From: Streptomyces iakyrus | Lineage (GTDB): Bacteria; Actinomycetota; Actinomycetes; Streptomycetales; Streptomycetaceae | Assembly: GCF_000717055.1 (NCBI RefSeq) | Contig: NZ_JNXI01000002.1 | Location: forward strand, 496,001-560,000 | DNA: 64,000 nucleotides | Direction of reading: 5' to 3' | Part shown: positions 8,246 to 16,488 of the stretch, piece by piece | Numbering within the stretch: the stretch's first letter is position 1 | Layout of the letters: every line of letters starts with the position of its first letter | Notes under the pieces: generated by a model | Told to the model about the DNA's origin: nothing | Databases searched by the model: none | What the model saw: only the letters and a program-made list of their open reading frames with translations | Translations under genes and position numbers: made by a program

Positions 8246-9652
8246 ATGACCGCATCCGGTCACTCCGCGACACGACGTCAGATGCTCGCCGGAACGGGCG
8301 CCCTGGGCCTCGGGATCGCGTTCTCCGGTGCCCTGTCCGAACTCTTCGCCGGCACCGCGTCCGCACAGGGCCTCGGCCGCACCGGCTACGGCCCGCTCGT
8401 CCCCGACCCGAAGGGCGTCCTGGACCTGCCGGAAGGTTTCCGCTACCGGATCCTCTCCCGCGAGGGGGACGAACTCCGGTCCGGAGAGGGCCGGGTGCCC
8501 TCCAACCACGACGGCATGGCGGCCTTCGGAGGCAGAGGCGGCCGGGTCCACCTGGTCCGCAACCACGAGAACCGCGCCGACGGCAAGGTCCCGGTCCCGG
8601 CCGTCGAGGGCCTCACCTACGACCCGGCCGGCAAGGGCGGCTGTACGGCCCTGACGGTGGACTCCCACAACCGGGTCCTGTCGGAACGCGTCGCGATCGC
8701 CGGTACGGCGGTGAACTGCGCGGGCGGCCCCACCCCTTGGGACACCTGGCTGACCTGTGAGGAGACCGAGGACAAGGCCGGGACCAACGGCTACACCAAG
8801 GACCACGGCTTCATCTTCGAGGTCGACCCGGCCGACCCGCACCGCACCGGGGCCGTGCCGCTGACCGCGATGGGCCGCTTCGCACACGAGGCGATCGCGG
8901 TCGACCCGCGGCGGGGCGTGGTCTACGAGACCGAGGACGCCTTCGAGAAGCCCTTCGGCCTCTTCTACCGCTTCCTCCCGGACCGGCCGCTGGGCGGCAG
9001 GGGTTCGCTGCGCGCGGGGGGCCGGCTCCAGGCCATGCGCGTGCCCGGGGTGCCGGACCTGTCCTCCATCCAGGACGTCGGCGCCGAGTTCGACAAAATC
9101 GAGTGGGCCGACGTCCCGGACCCGCAGGCCGCGCAGACGCCGATCCGGTTCCAGGACTTCGGCCGCAAGGGCATCACGCACGCGCAGAAGCTGGAGGGCT
9201 GCTACTGGGGCGGCCGTTCGGTGTACTTCGTGTCCTCCTTCGCCCGCCGGTCGGACGGTTCGGCCGCCGACCACTTCGGGCAGGTCTGGCGCTACGACCC
9301 GGAGCGCCGCCGGCTCACCCTGGTCATCGTCTTCGGCCCGGCCACCGATGTGCAGCTGCCGGGCGAGTCGCCGGACAACATCTGCCTGGCGCCGAGCGGC
9401 GGTCTCATGGTCTGCGAGGACGGCGAAGGCGCCCAGCACGTCTACGGGGTCACCCGGCGCGGCGAGGTCTACGCGATGGCGCGCAACCGGCAGGCGATCA
9501 CATCAGCCGCTGACGCGGCGGGCGGCACCGAGCAGCAGCCCGAGTGGGGTGAGTTCGCCGGGGTGACCTTCTCCCCGGACGGCGACACGATGTATGTCAA
9601 CTGCTACCGGCCCGGCACCACGTTCGCGGTGACGGGCCCCTGGCGCCGCTAG
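8246..9652 (+). CDS. PhoX-like (DUF839) secreted protein with Tat signal
   Basis: The 468-aa product begins with a Tat signal: the twin arginine in ATRRQMLAG at about residues 11-12, a hydrophobic stretch, then a cut after GTASAQ near residue 42. The rest resembles PhoX-type proteins, calcium/iron-dependent alkaline phosphatases with a propeller fold. Recognisable pieces are the LVRNHEN segment, CEETEDK near residue 172, FAHEAIAVDP, and DNICLAPSGGLMVCED near residue 380. AGGAAGG precedes ATG 8246. Export by Tat and phosphatase activity are inferred from the family. No PHO box was identified upstream. Confidence 0.88.
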   Translation: MTASGHSATRRQMLAGTGALGLGIAFSGALSELFAGTASAQGLGRTGYGPLVPDPKGVLDLPEGFRYRILSREGDELRSGEGRVPSNHDGMAAFGGRGGRVHLVRNHENRADGKVPVPAVEGLTYDPAGKGGCTALTVDSHNRVLSERVAIAGTAVNCAGGPTPWDTWLTCEETEDKAGTNGYTKDHGFIFEVDPADPHRTGAVPLTAMGRFAHEAIAVDPRRGVVYETEDAFEKPFGLFYRFLPDRPLGGRGSLRAGGRLQAMRVPGVPDLSSIQDVGAEFDKIEWADVPDPQAAQTPIRFQDFGRKGITHAQKLEGCYWGGRSVYFVSSFARRSDGSAADHFGQVWRYDPERRRLTLVIVFGPATDVQLPGESPDNICLAPSGGLMVCEDGEGAQHVYGVTRRGEVYAMARNRQAITSAADAAGGTEQQPEWGEFAGVTFSPDGDTMYVNCYRPGTTFAVTGPWRR

Positions 9653-9739
9653 CCGGCGCTCCGCCCGGCCGGGGCGGCGGGTGCGAAGCCCGGCGCCCCG
9701 CCCGGACCGTCGAGGCACTCACCCGCGAAGGGGGCCCCG

Positions 9740-10634
9740 GTGACCCACAAGGACAGCACCTCGCTGCGGGAGCGGCTGCGCCTGCCCACCGGTGAGCCGG
9801 TCGACCTGGCCCGGCACGACGCCGCCGGCACCCCCGCCGGCCCGCACGGCAAGGCGGCGGGCAAGGCCGCCACGGCCCGGACCGGCGAGCGCCTCGCCGT
9901 CCTCCAGGAACGGCTGTGGGCGGCCAGCACCAAGGGCGACCGGCGCCGCGTGCTGCTGGTGCTGCAGGGCATGGACACCAGCGGCAAGGGCGGCACGGTC
10001 AAGCACGTCATCGGCCTGCTCAACCCCTCCGGCTGCCGTATCACGGCGTTCAGGGCGCCCACCGCCGAGGAGCGCTCCCACCCCTTCCTGTGGCGGGTCG
10101 AGCAGGCGCTCCCGATCCGCGGCGAACTGGGCATCTTCGACCGCTCCCTCCCCCGCTCTCGACTTCGCTCGAGCGGGCGGTGCCCCCATCGAGGACGTGC
10201 TGATCACCCGTGTCCGGGAGCTCGCGCCCGCCCCCGAGATCGCCCGGCGCTACGAGCAGATCAACCGCTTCGAGCGCTCCCTCGCCGACGACGGCACGAC
10301 CCTGATCAAGTGCTTCTTGCACCTGTCCTCCGAGGAGCAGCGCCGCCGGCTGCTCAAGCGCCTCGACAAGCCGGAGAAGCGCTGGAAGTTCGCCGCGTCC
10401 GACATCGACGACCGCGCCCTGTGGCCGGCGTTCCAGGAGGCCTACGAGATCGCCCTGGAGCGCTGCGGCACCTCGTACGCACCCTGGTACCTGATCCCGG
10501 CCGACCACAAGTGGTACCGCAACTGGGCGGTCAGCACGCTGCTCCTGGAGCACTTCGAGGAGCTGGATCCGCGGTACCCGAAGGCCGACTTCGACGTGGC
10601 CGAGTGCCGGAAGCGGCTGCTGGAGCGGCCCTGA
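9740..10634 (+). pseudogene. ppk2: Polyphosphate kinase 2 (PPK2) family gene, disrupted by a short repeat in Walker B
   Basis: The first part (GTG 9740 to about 10147) encodes a PPK2-like N-terminus with Walker [10 protein letters not shown] near residue 80 and reads to IFDRS at residues 132-136. PPK2 proteins normally continue with an aromatic/His pair then EDVLI. Here 43 nt (10148-10190) stand where about 6 are expected, a net +37 that shifts the frame. The rest, from EDVLITRV to the stop at 10634, is intact in another frame and contains [12 protein letters not shown] and the C-terminal lid. The inserted bases match the hairpin at the start of repeat family B. The shifted frame stays open into the next gene. 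A functional kinase is unlikely. Confidence 0.88.
10148..10190 (+). repeat. Short repeat element C inserted in ppk2
   Basis: The element reads CTCCCCCGCTCTCG, ACTTCGCTCGAGCGGG, then CGGTGCCCCCATC. It closely matches the first ~45 bp of repeat family B at 52203 and at 61383 (minus strand), which share CCTCCCCC, GCTCTCG, CTTCGCTC and the final CCCCCAT/C. CCCGCTC and GAGCGGG pair as a hairpin. Replacement of the codons after FDRS in ppk2 shows the element is not restricted to intergenic DNA. Confidence 0.8.
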
Positions 10635-10702
10635 TCGACCCGCCCGGTCTGTGGAGCGAACCGTCCGACACTGAAGCCGGCGGACGGGGGTACTCGGCGG
10701 CC

Positions 10703-12220
10703 ATGAGCGAGAAGCAGCAGGTCAGCAGCTCGTACTGGCTGGAGACGGCACCGGACGGCCGCCACCCCGCCCTCACGGAGGACGTGGAGGTCGACGTGGC
10801 GGTGATCGGCGCGGGGATCGCCGGACTGTCCACGGCGTGGGAGCTGACGCGGGCCGGGCGGAGCGTGGCCGTACTGGAGGCCGGACGGGTCGCGGCCGGC
10901 GTCACCGGGCACACCACCGCCAAGGTCACCGCCCTGCACACGCTCGTCTACGACAAGCTGCGGCGCACCCGCGGCCCCGAGGGCGCGCGGCTGTACGCGC
11001 GGTCGCAGTCGGAGGCGATCGAGCACGCGGCCCGGATCGCCCGGGAGCTGGGCGTGGACTGCGAGTGGGAGACCCGGAGCGCCTACACCTACGCCGTCGA
11101 CGAGAGCCGCGTGGAGGAGCTGCGCGCCGAGGCACGGGCCGCGGCCGAGGCCGGGCTGCCCGCCTCGTTCGTCACGGAGACCGGGCTGCCCTTCGAGGTG
11201 GCGGGCGCCGTCGAGGTCACCGGGCAGGCCCAGTTCCACCCCCGCAAGTACCTGCTGGCCCTCGCCGCCGACCTGGTCGAACGCGGCGGGCACATCTACG
11301 AGGACACCACCGTCCTCGGCCTGGACGAGGGCGAGCCGTGCAGGCTGTCGACCACGACCGGGGCGACGGTCCGGGCCCGGGACGTCGTCGTCGCGACGCA
11401 CTACCCGATCTTCGACCGGGCCCTGCTCTTCGCCCGCCTCTCCACGCGCCGCGAGCTGGTCGTCGCCGGGACGATCCCGGCGGACCGGGACCCGGACGGC
11501 ATGTTCATCACGCCCGACGAGGACACCCGCTCGGTGCGCACCGCACCCCACGAGGGCGACCGGCGGCTGCTCATCGTCACTGGTGAGCACTTCACTCCGG
11601 GCACGAGCGACCCGCGGGCCCGTTTCGAGCGCCTCACCGCCTGGGCCACCGGCCACTTCCCGGACCTGGAGGTCACCCACCGGTGGGCCACCCAGGACAC
11701 CGAGCCCACGGACACCGTGCCGATGGTCGGCCCGCTGCACCCGGGCACCCGGCACGCCTACGTGGCCACCGGCTTCGGCGGCTGGGGCATGACCGGCGGC
11801 ATCATGGCGGGCCGGCTGCTGAGCGCGCAGATCACGGGCGAGCAGTGCGAGTGGAGCGGGCTGTACGACCCGCGCCGCGTGAAGCCCGCACTGCGGGAGG
11901 CGCCGACGTTCCTCAAGACGCAGGCCAAGGTCGCCGGACACTTCGTGGGCGACCGGCTGCGGCCCTCCCCGCCCGTGGAGTCCCTGCCGCCCGGCGAGGG
12001 CGCGGTCGTCCGGGCCGACGGCCACCGGGTCGCGGTGTACCGGGACGACGACGGCGGACTGCACGCCGTCTCCGCCCGCTGCACCCACCTGGGCTGCCTG
12101 GTCGACTTCAACGCCGCCGAACGCGCCTGGGAGTGCCCCTGCCACGGCTCCCGTTTCGACACGGACGGCAAGGTGATCCAGGGCCCGGCGACCAAGCCCC
12201 TGGAACAGCGGGACCTGTGA
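10703..12220 (+). CDS. FAD-dependent oxidoreductase with C-terminal Rieske [2Fe-2S] domain
   Basis: This 505-aa enzyme has a DAO-type FAD domain, with the dinucleotide fold [17 protein letters not shown] near residue 33. Late in the FAD domain is [17 protein letters not shown] Rieske domain follows at about 420-505. Cluster ligands are Cys460 and His462 (CTHLGC) plus Cys478 and His481 (CPCHGS). Cys465 and Cys480 can form the usual disulfide. It probably oxidises a small amine or similar substrate and passes electrons to the iron-sulfur cluster, but the substrate is unknown. Weak ribosome-binding sequence precedes ATG 10703. The broken ppk2 lies immediately upstream. Confidence 0.93.
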   Translation: MSEKQQVSSSYWLETAPDGRHPALTEDVEVDVAVIGAGIAGLSTAWELTRAGRSVAVLEAGRVAAGVTGHTTAKVTALHTLVYDKLRRTRGPEGARLYARSQSEAIEHAARIARELGVDCEWETRSAYTYAVDESRVEELRAEARAAAEAGLPASFVTETGLPFEVAGAVEVTGQAQFHPRKYLLALAADLVERGGHIYEDTTVLGLDEGEPCRLSTTTGATVRARDVVVATHYPIFDRALLFARLSTRRELVVAGTIPADRDPDGMFITPDEDTRSVRTAPHEGDRRLLIVTGEHFTPGTSDPRARFERLTAWATGHFPDLEVTHRWATQDTEPTDTVPMVGPLHPGTRHAYVATGFGGWGMTGGIMAGRLLSAQITGEQCEWSGLYDPRRVKPALREAPTFLKTQAKVAGHFVGDRLRPSPPVESLPPGEGAVVRADGHRVAVYRDDDGGLHAVSARCTHLGCLVDFNAAERAWECPCHGSRFDTDGKVIQGPATKPLEQRDL

Positions 12221-12248
12221 GGGCCCGCCCCGGGCCTACGCTGGACGT

Positions 12249-12428
12249 ATGAGCGAGGACGACTACTGCCTGATCGACGCGACCAGGCCGCCCCTTGCGG
12301 ACGGTCCGCCGTACGCGGAGTGCGTGCTGTGCCGGGAGCCGACGGAGCACCCCGAGTCGTACAAGGGCATCACGCTCTGCCCCGCCTGCGAATGGCAGGA
12401 GGCACAGCGCACCGCCTGCTCAGGGTGA
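12249..12428 (+). CDS. Small zinc-ribbon-like protein (59 aa)
   Basis: This short gene encodes [15 protein letters not shown] followed by two CxxC knuckles, CVLC near residue 26 and CPAC near residue 46, spaced like a zinc ribbon. It ends QRTACSG. Coding appearance is good, with G/C-rich third positions and regular structure. There is no Shine-Dalgarno, but TACGCT lies 6 nt before ATG 12249, consistent with a leaderless mRNA. It starts 28 nt after the Rieske oxidoreductase. Its last codons converge on and slightly overlap the ABC relic on the other strand. The function is unknown; protein or nucleic-acid binding are possible. Confidence 0.7.
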   Translation: MSEDDYCLIDATRPPLADGPPYAECVLCREPTEHPESYKGITLCPACEWQEAQRTACSG

Positions 12429-12813
12429 TCTGCGGGAGGCCAGCGCTCCGGCCAGGGCCAGCGCCGCGGCCGTGACCAGCGCCGCCCCGGCCAGGGGCAG
12501 CAACGGCAGCGGCACCTCGCCCTGCCGCGAGCCGGTCACCAGGCCCTGCACGGCCGCCTGGGCGGGTGAGCCGGTGGCGACCAGGGACAGCAGCGCCGCG
12601 AGCAGCAGGGCGAGGACGGCCGGTGACGCGGCCCTCGCTGGGGGCGTCGATGCCGGCGAGCAGCCGCAGCAGGGTGGACTTGCCGCTGCCGTTGGCGCCC
12701 TCGATGCGGACGAGCCGGCCCGGAGCCACCGCCAGGTCCACACCGCGCAGCACCCAGCGGCCTCGCAGGCCGTAACGGCGGCCCGCGTTCCGCAGGCACA
12801 GGTCGGGTCGCAT
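12420..12813 (-). pseudogene. ABC transporter relic: ATPase N-terminus joined to permease C-terminus by deletion
   Basis: From ATG 12813 the minus strand reads as the start of an ABC ATPase ([19 protein letters not shown]...) with intact Walker [10 protein letters not shown] near residue 38, ending at SEGRVTG near base 12622. The coding signal then switches frame and continues as the hydrophobic C-terminus of a permease ([16 protein letters not shown] ... [14 protein letters not shown]), ending at the TGA at 12422-12420. The ATPase signature motif, Walker B and most of the permease are missing. The simplest reading is one deletion spanning two adjacent genes. No functional product is expected. 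Confidence 0.85.
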
Positions 12814-12855
12814 GCGGCCATCCTGCACGATCTTCCGGCTGGCACACTGGGATTC

Positions 12856-13620
12856 GTGAGTGAAGACCCGACGACGCCCGTGAGCGACAGTCCCTTCCGG
12901 TCCGAGCCTTCGGCGCGCGACGAGGCGCCTCAGTTCGTGCTGCCACTCGTCGTGCGGATCGAGAAGGCGGAGCCGCCGGCGCGCACGGACGCGCTGGAGA
13001 CGGCCGCGCGGGCCGTGCTGACGATCCTGGCCGACGAGCGGTCGGCCGGTGCGGGCGAGTGGGCCGGGGCGATGCGGGACTGGCAGGACGCCCGGATCCG
13101 CAAGGTGGTGCGGCGGGCGCGCGGGGCCGAGTGGCGGCGGGCCGAGGCGCTGCCCGGCATCACGGTCACCGGCAAGTCGGCCGAGGTGCGGGTCTTCCCG
13201 CCCGTCCCGCTGGACGGCTGGCCCAAGGACCTGGCCAGGCTCCAGGTGTCCGGCACCGACCTGGACGACCCGGAGCCGCCGGTGGACGCGGACCCGGCCG
13301 CCCCCGTGCTGTGGCTGAACCCGGACCTCGGCATGTCGGCCGGCAAGGCGATGGCCCAGGCGGGCCACGCCGCCCAGCTCGCCTGGTGGGAGCTGTCCGA
13401 CGAGGAGCGGGCCGCCTGGCACGACGCGGGCTTCCCGCTCGCCGTCCGCACCGCCGACCCGGCGCGCTGGTCCGGAGTCACGGGCGCCGGGCTGCCGTTG
13501 GTGCGCGACGCGGGCTTCACGGAGATCGCGCCCGGCTCGTGCACGGTGGTCGCGGACCACCCGGCGCTGCGCCGGGAGCCGCACGGGCCCGGCCGCGCGG
13601 CGTCCACCCGTTCGGAGTAG
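12856..13620 (+). CDS. PTH2-like peptidyl-tRNA hydrolase family protein
   Basis: This 254-aa protein carries a C-terminal PTH2-type domain, recognised by [24 protein letters not shown] near residue 155 and a late [15 protein letters not shown] segment. Bacterial PTH2 enzymes cleave peptidyl-tRNA in archaea and eukaryotes. In actinobacteria the activity of this longer form is not established to my knowledge. The N-terminal ~140 residues are lineage-specific. Start GTG 12856 is supported by coding onset but lacks a clear ribosome site. It is divergent from the ABC relic. Confidence 0.8.
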   Translation: MSEDPTTPVSDSPFRSEPSARDEAPQFVLPLVVRIEKAEPPARTDALETAARAVLTILADERSAGAGEWAGAMRDWQDARIRKVVRRARGAEWRRAEALPGITVTGKSAEVRVFPPVPLDGWPKDLARLQVSGTDLDDPEPPVDADPAAPVLWLNPDLGMSAGKAMAQAGHAAQLAWWELSDEERAAWHDAGFPLAVRTADPARWSGVTGAGLPLVRDAGFTEIAPGSCTVVADHPALRREPHGPGRAASTRSE

Positions 13621-13690
13621 CCGCAGGCGCGCCGGTCCCGGACGAATGCTCCAGTGGGGTTACCAGCCGAACCGACCCCCGGAGGCAGCC

Positions 13691-14152
13691 ATGACCAGCG
13701 CCGCGCCCCCTCCCCCCGCCCCGCCGGCCCCCGATGACCGGACGCCCGGCGGCTCCGGCCCGGGCGGTTCCGGCGACCCGCTGGCGGCCGGGGGGCTCGC
13801 TCTCGGCGGCATCCTGATGGTCGTCTACGGCCTGTTCGCGGTGCTCCAGGGCATTGCGGCGATCGCCGGCGACGAGGTGTACACGAGCTTCGGCCAGTAC
13901 TCGTTCGAGTTCGACCTGACCGCGTGGGGCTGGATCCACGTGATCGTCGGCGCGCTCGTGGTGGCGGCCGGGCTCGGCCTGTTCACCGGGGCCGCCTGGG
14001 CGCGGGTGGTGAGCGCGGTCGTCGTCGGCCTGGCGCTGATCGCGAACTTCCTCTGGCTGCCGTACCAGCCGTTCTGGTCGATCATCATGATCGTGACCGG
14101 TCTGTTCGTCCTCTGGTCGGTGTTCAACTACCGCCCGGCCCGCCCGATGTAG
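13691..14152 (+). CDS. DUF7144-type four-helix membrane protein
   Basis: The 153-aa product has a Pro/Gly-rich cytoplasmic N-terminus of about 35 residues and four hydrophobic segments (about 38-58, 77-97, 100-120 and 123-142). The layout GGILMVVYGLFAVLQGIAAI ... YSFEFDLTAWGWIHVIVGALV ... ANFLWLPYQPFWS is typical of a small family common in Streptomyces and annotated DUF7144. GGAGG sits 5 nt before ATG 13691. The function is unknown. It converges on the potassium channel gene with a 15-nt gap. Confidence 0.85.
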   Translation: MTSAAPPPPAPPAPDDRTPGGSGPGGSGDPLAAGGLALGGILMVVYGLFAVLQGIAAIAGDEVYTSFGQYSFEFDLTAWGWIHVIVGALVVAAGLGLFTGAAWARVVSAVVVGLALIANFLWLPYQPFWSIIMIVTGLFVLWSVFNYRPARPM

Positions 14153-14167
14153 GGCACGCCTCCTCGG

Positions 14168-14740
14168 TCAGGGCGGCGGCGGGCGCCTCTCGCGCTCCGC
14201 GACCACCGCGTGCATCCGCCGGGACAGCGCGGTGGCCGCCGCCGTGAGGAAGACGAACGTGTACAGGATCTGGGCGACTGCCACCAGCCGGGCCTCCTGC
14301 CCGCGCGGGGCGATGTCGCCGTAGCCGACGGTCGCGAGGGTGACGACGGTGAAGTACAGCGCGTCGACCCGGGTGCGCAGGCCGGTGAACTGTCCCGGCT
14401 GCTGCGCGAGGGCGTAGTACCCGGACGAGAAGACCAGCACGGCCAGGCACATCAGCAGCGAGATCATGATGCCCGACCGGGCCTGCGGCTTCTCCAGCAC
14501 GATGTCGCGCACATGGCGCAGCAGCAGCGCGGCCACGAGCGCCAGGCACAGCACGAACAGCGGCCAGCCCAGCCACGGGCGGTCGGCGCCGAGGCGCTCC
14601 AGCGGCAACAGGAAGTAGGCCGTGACGCCTGCCACGAGCAGGGCCCCGGCCACGATCCGCAACCGGCGGACGGCGGCGGCCCGGGATTCCGGTTCCCGCT
14701 TCCGCGCGGCGCGGTGGGGCTGCTCGCTGCCTCCGGACAT
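14168..14740 (-). CDS. Potassium channel family protein
   Basis: The 190-aa membrane protein carries the potassium selectivity filter TLATVGYGD near residue 140, just before its last membrane helix. Preceding helices lie at about 29-46, 56-73 and 90-112. It therefore has four membrane segments plus a pore loop and no RCK/TrkA-N regulatory domain. It probably forms a tetrameric potassium channel. The Arg-rich N-terminus ([19 protein letters not shown]) is cytoplasmic. The start is ATG 14740. Confidence 0.92.
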   Translation of the reverse strand: MSGGSEQPHRAARKREPESRAAAVRRLRIVAGALLVAGVTAYFLLPLERLGADRPWLGWPLFVLCLALVAALLLRHVRDIVLEKPQARSGIMISLLMCLAVLVFSSGYYALAQQPGQFTGLRTRVDALYFTVVTLATVGYGDIAPRGQEARLVAVAQILYTFVFLTAAATALSRRMHAVVAERERRPPPP

Positions 14741-14920
14741 AGGACCGGTCTACGGCGTCTCGGGGCGGGACGCGACCCGTGCGCCTCCGTCGGTGGCGAC
14801 GGGCGCGGGGCCCCGAACCTCAAATGTTGCTCTGAAGGAGGGCGGCATGCGGTTCGGGGGCGGGCGGCTGGGCCATACCCCCCTCACGTTCGAGCAACGG
14901 GCCGGGTGGAGGAGGGGACG

Positions 14921-16459
14921 ATGGAGCGACTGGGGACGGGCATCGGGTGGCGGCCGGAGATCGCGGACGCCGTGGAGCGGATGCCGGGGATCGACTGGGT
15001 CGAGGCGGTGGCCGAGAACGTCTGCCCCGGGCACCTGCCCGACTCGCTGCGGCGGCTGCGCGAGGGCGGGGTCACCGTGGTGCCGCACGGCGTGTCGCTC
15101 GGCCTCGGGGGCGCGGACCGGCCCGACGCGGGCCGGCTGACCGCACTGGCCGAGCGCGCCGAGGCGCTGGGCTCCCCGCTGGTCACCGAGCACATCGCGT
15201 TCGTTCGGGCGGGCGGTCCGCTGACGGCCTCCCCGCACCTGGAGGCCGGCCACCTGCTGCCCGTCCCCCGCACCCGGGACGCCCTGGACGTCCTGTGCGA
15301 GAACGTACGCATCGCGCAGGACGCGCTGCCGGTGCCGCTGGCCGTGGAGAACATCGCCGCGCTGATCGGCTGGCCGGGCGAGGAGATGACGGAGGGCCAG
15401 TTCCTGTACGAGCTCGCCGACCGCACGGGCGTCCGTCTCCTCATCGACGTGGCCAACCTGCACACCAACCACGTCAACCGCGGCGAAGGCCCCTCCAAGG
15501 CCCTCGCCGAGCTGCCCCTGGAGGCCATCGCCTACGTCCACGTCGCCGGCGGCTTCGAGCGCGACGGCGTCTGGCACGACAGCCACGCCCACCCGGTCCC
15601 CCGGCCGGTCCTCGACATCCTCACCGACCTCGCCTCCCGCGTCAGCCCGCCGGGCGTCCTGCTGGAACGGGACGAGAACTTCCCGGCACCGGCGGAGCTG
15701 GAGCACGAGCTGAGCACGATCCGCCGGGCGCTGGAGGCGGGCGCCGTCGAACGCGTGAAGGCGGAACTGCGTGCGGCGGCCGGAACAGGGCCCGGCCGCC
15801 GGGGCGATGAACTGTTCGCGGCCGCCGGGGCCGGACGGCGGGAAGCGGCCGGGGGCGGCGGCGGAGAGCTGCTCGTGGAGGCCGGCGCCGCGCGGCAGGA
15901 GGGTGCCCGGAGCGTCACCGGCGGGCCCGGGACCGGGGCGGTACGGCGGGGCGATGAGACCGGGGCGGTGCGGCGGGGCGATGAGACCGGGGCGGCCGGG
16001 GCGACACGGGGCGCCTTCGGCCGGCCCCACCAAGAGGAGGTCGACGGCGCCCGGCAGCGGCTCGCGCTGGCACAGGCGGCGCTGCTGTCGGCGCTGGTCG
16101 CGGGGACGCCCGTGCCCGAGGGGTTCGACCGGGTGCGGATCGGCGTACAGGCGAGGGCGCTCGCCGCGAAGCGGGCGGACGTCGTGGCCAAGGTCGCGCC
16201 CGAGCTGCCGGTGATCCTCGGCGACGGGTACCGCACGGCGTTCCTCGGCTACGCCCAGACCCACCCCATGACCTCCGGGTACCGGCGTGACGCCCTGACC
16301 TTCGCCGAGCACCTGCTGTCCACCGGGCGCCCCGGGGACACGGGGGCACGGCGGGAGCTGCGGGATTGGTGGCTGGACCGGTCGGGCCCGGCGCCGCGCT
16401 CCTCGCGGCCTGCCCACCGGCTCGCCCGCGCCACGCGCCGGGTGCTGTCGCGGCGGTGA
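14921..16459 (+). CDS. MNIO (DUF692) family protein with C-terminal extension
   Basis: Residues 1-285 form the DUF692/MNIO TIM barrel, a multinuclear iron oxidase family that modifies peptides, for example in copper-binding peptide pathways. Metal-ligand-type motifs are visible: [51 protein letters not shown] and [10 protein letters not shown] low-complexity linker (about 285-380) contains a 27-bp tandem repeat. The final ~130 residues form a helical domain with [27 protein letters not shown] precedes ATG 14921. No obvious cysteine-rich substrate peptide is adjacent. A TIGR04222 protein, usually encoded next to such genes in Streptomyces, lies at 21288. Confidence 0.9.
   Translation: MERLGTGIGWRPEIADAVERMPGIDWVEAVAENVCPGHLPDSLRRLREGGVTVVPHGVSLGLGGADRPDAGRLTALAERAEALGSPLVTEHIAFVRAGGPLTASPHLEAGHLLPVPRTRDALDVLCENVRIAQDALPVPLAVENIAALIGWPGEEMTEGQFLYELADRTGVRLLIDVANLHTNHVNRGEGPSKALAELPLEAIAYVHVAGGFERDGVWHDSHAHPVPRPVLDILTDLASRVSPPGVLLERDENFPAPAELEHELSTIRRALEAGAVERVKAELRAAAGTGPGRRGDELFAAAGAGRREAAGGGGGELLVEAGAARQEGARSVTGGPGTGAVRRGDETGAVRRGDETGAAGATRGAFGRPHQEEVDGARQRLALAQAALLSALVAGTPVPEGFDRVRIGVQARALAAKRADVVAKVAPELPVILGDGYRTAFLGYAQTHPMTSGYRRDALTFAEHLLSTGRPGDTGARRELRDWWLDRSGPAPRSSRPAHRLARATRRVLSRR
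15931..15995 (+). repeat. 27-bp tandem repeat inside the MNIO gene linker
   Basis: Two units of 27 nt (15931-15957 and 15958-15984) differ at one base. They begin GACCGGGGCGGT and end GGGGCGATGA, and an 11-nt partial third unit follows. In frame they encode the repeat TGAVRRGDE. The unit preserves frame, so copy number can vary without breaking the protein. Confidence 0.85.
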
Positions 16460-16488
16460 GGGGTGAGGTGCCCCGGGCCCCTCACCCC
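16460..16488. terminator. Bidirectional terminator hairpin between MNIO and permease genes
   Basis: GGGGTGAGG pairs with CCTCACCCC around an 11-nt loop. The stem begins right after the MNIO stop and covers the end of the convergent permease gene, so it could terminate both transcripts. Confidence 0.55.

Noticed and set aside
9740..12220. A continuous 826-codon frame joining the PPK2 N-terminus to the FAD/Rieske oxidoreductase
   Set aside because: The join follows from the +1 shift caused by the 43-nt insertion. Between the PPK2 part and ATG 10703 the frame encodes Arg/Pro-rich sequence unlike any protein, while the true PPK2 C-terminus is in another frame. It is not a real fusion.
12249..12428. 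The 59-aa gene as a chance frame
   Set aside because: I considered discarding it, but the two CxxC pairs, codon bias and placement after the oxidoreductase make it a likely real gene, so it is listed as a feature.
15931..15995. A possible CRISPR-like array in the MNIO gene
   Set aside because: The repeat units are directly adjacent with no spacers and keep the reading frame. It is a coding tandem repeat.
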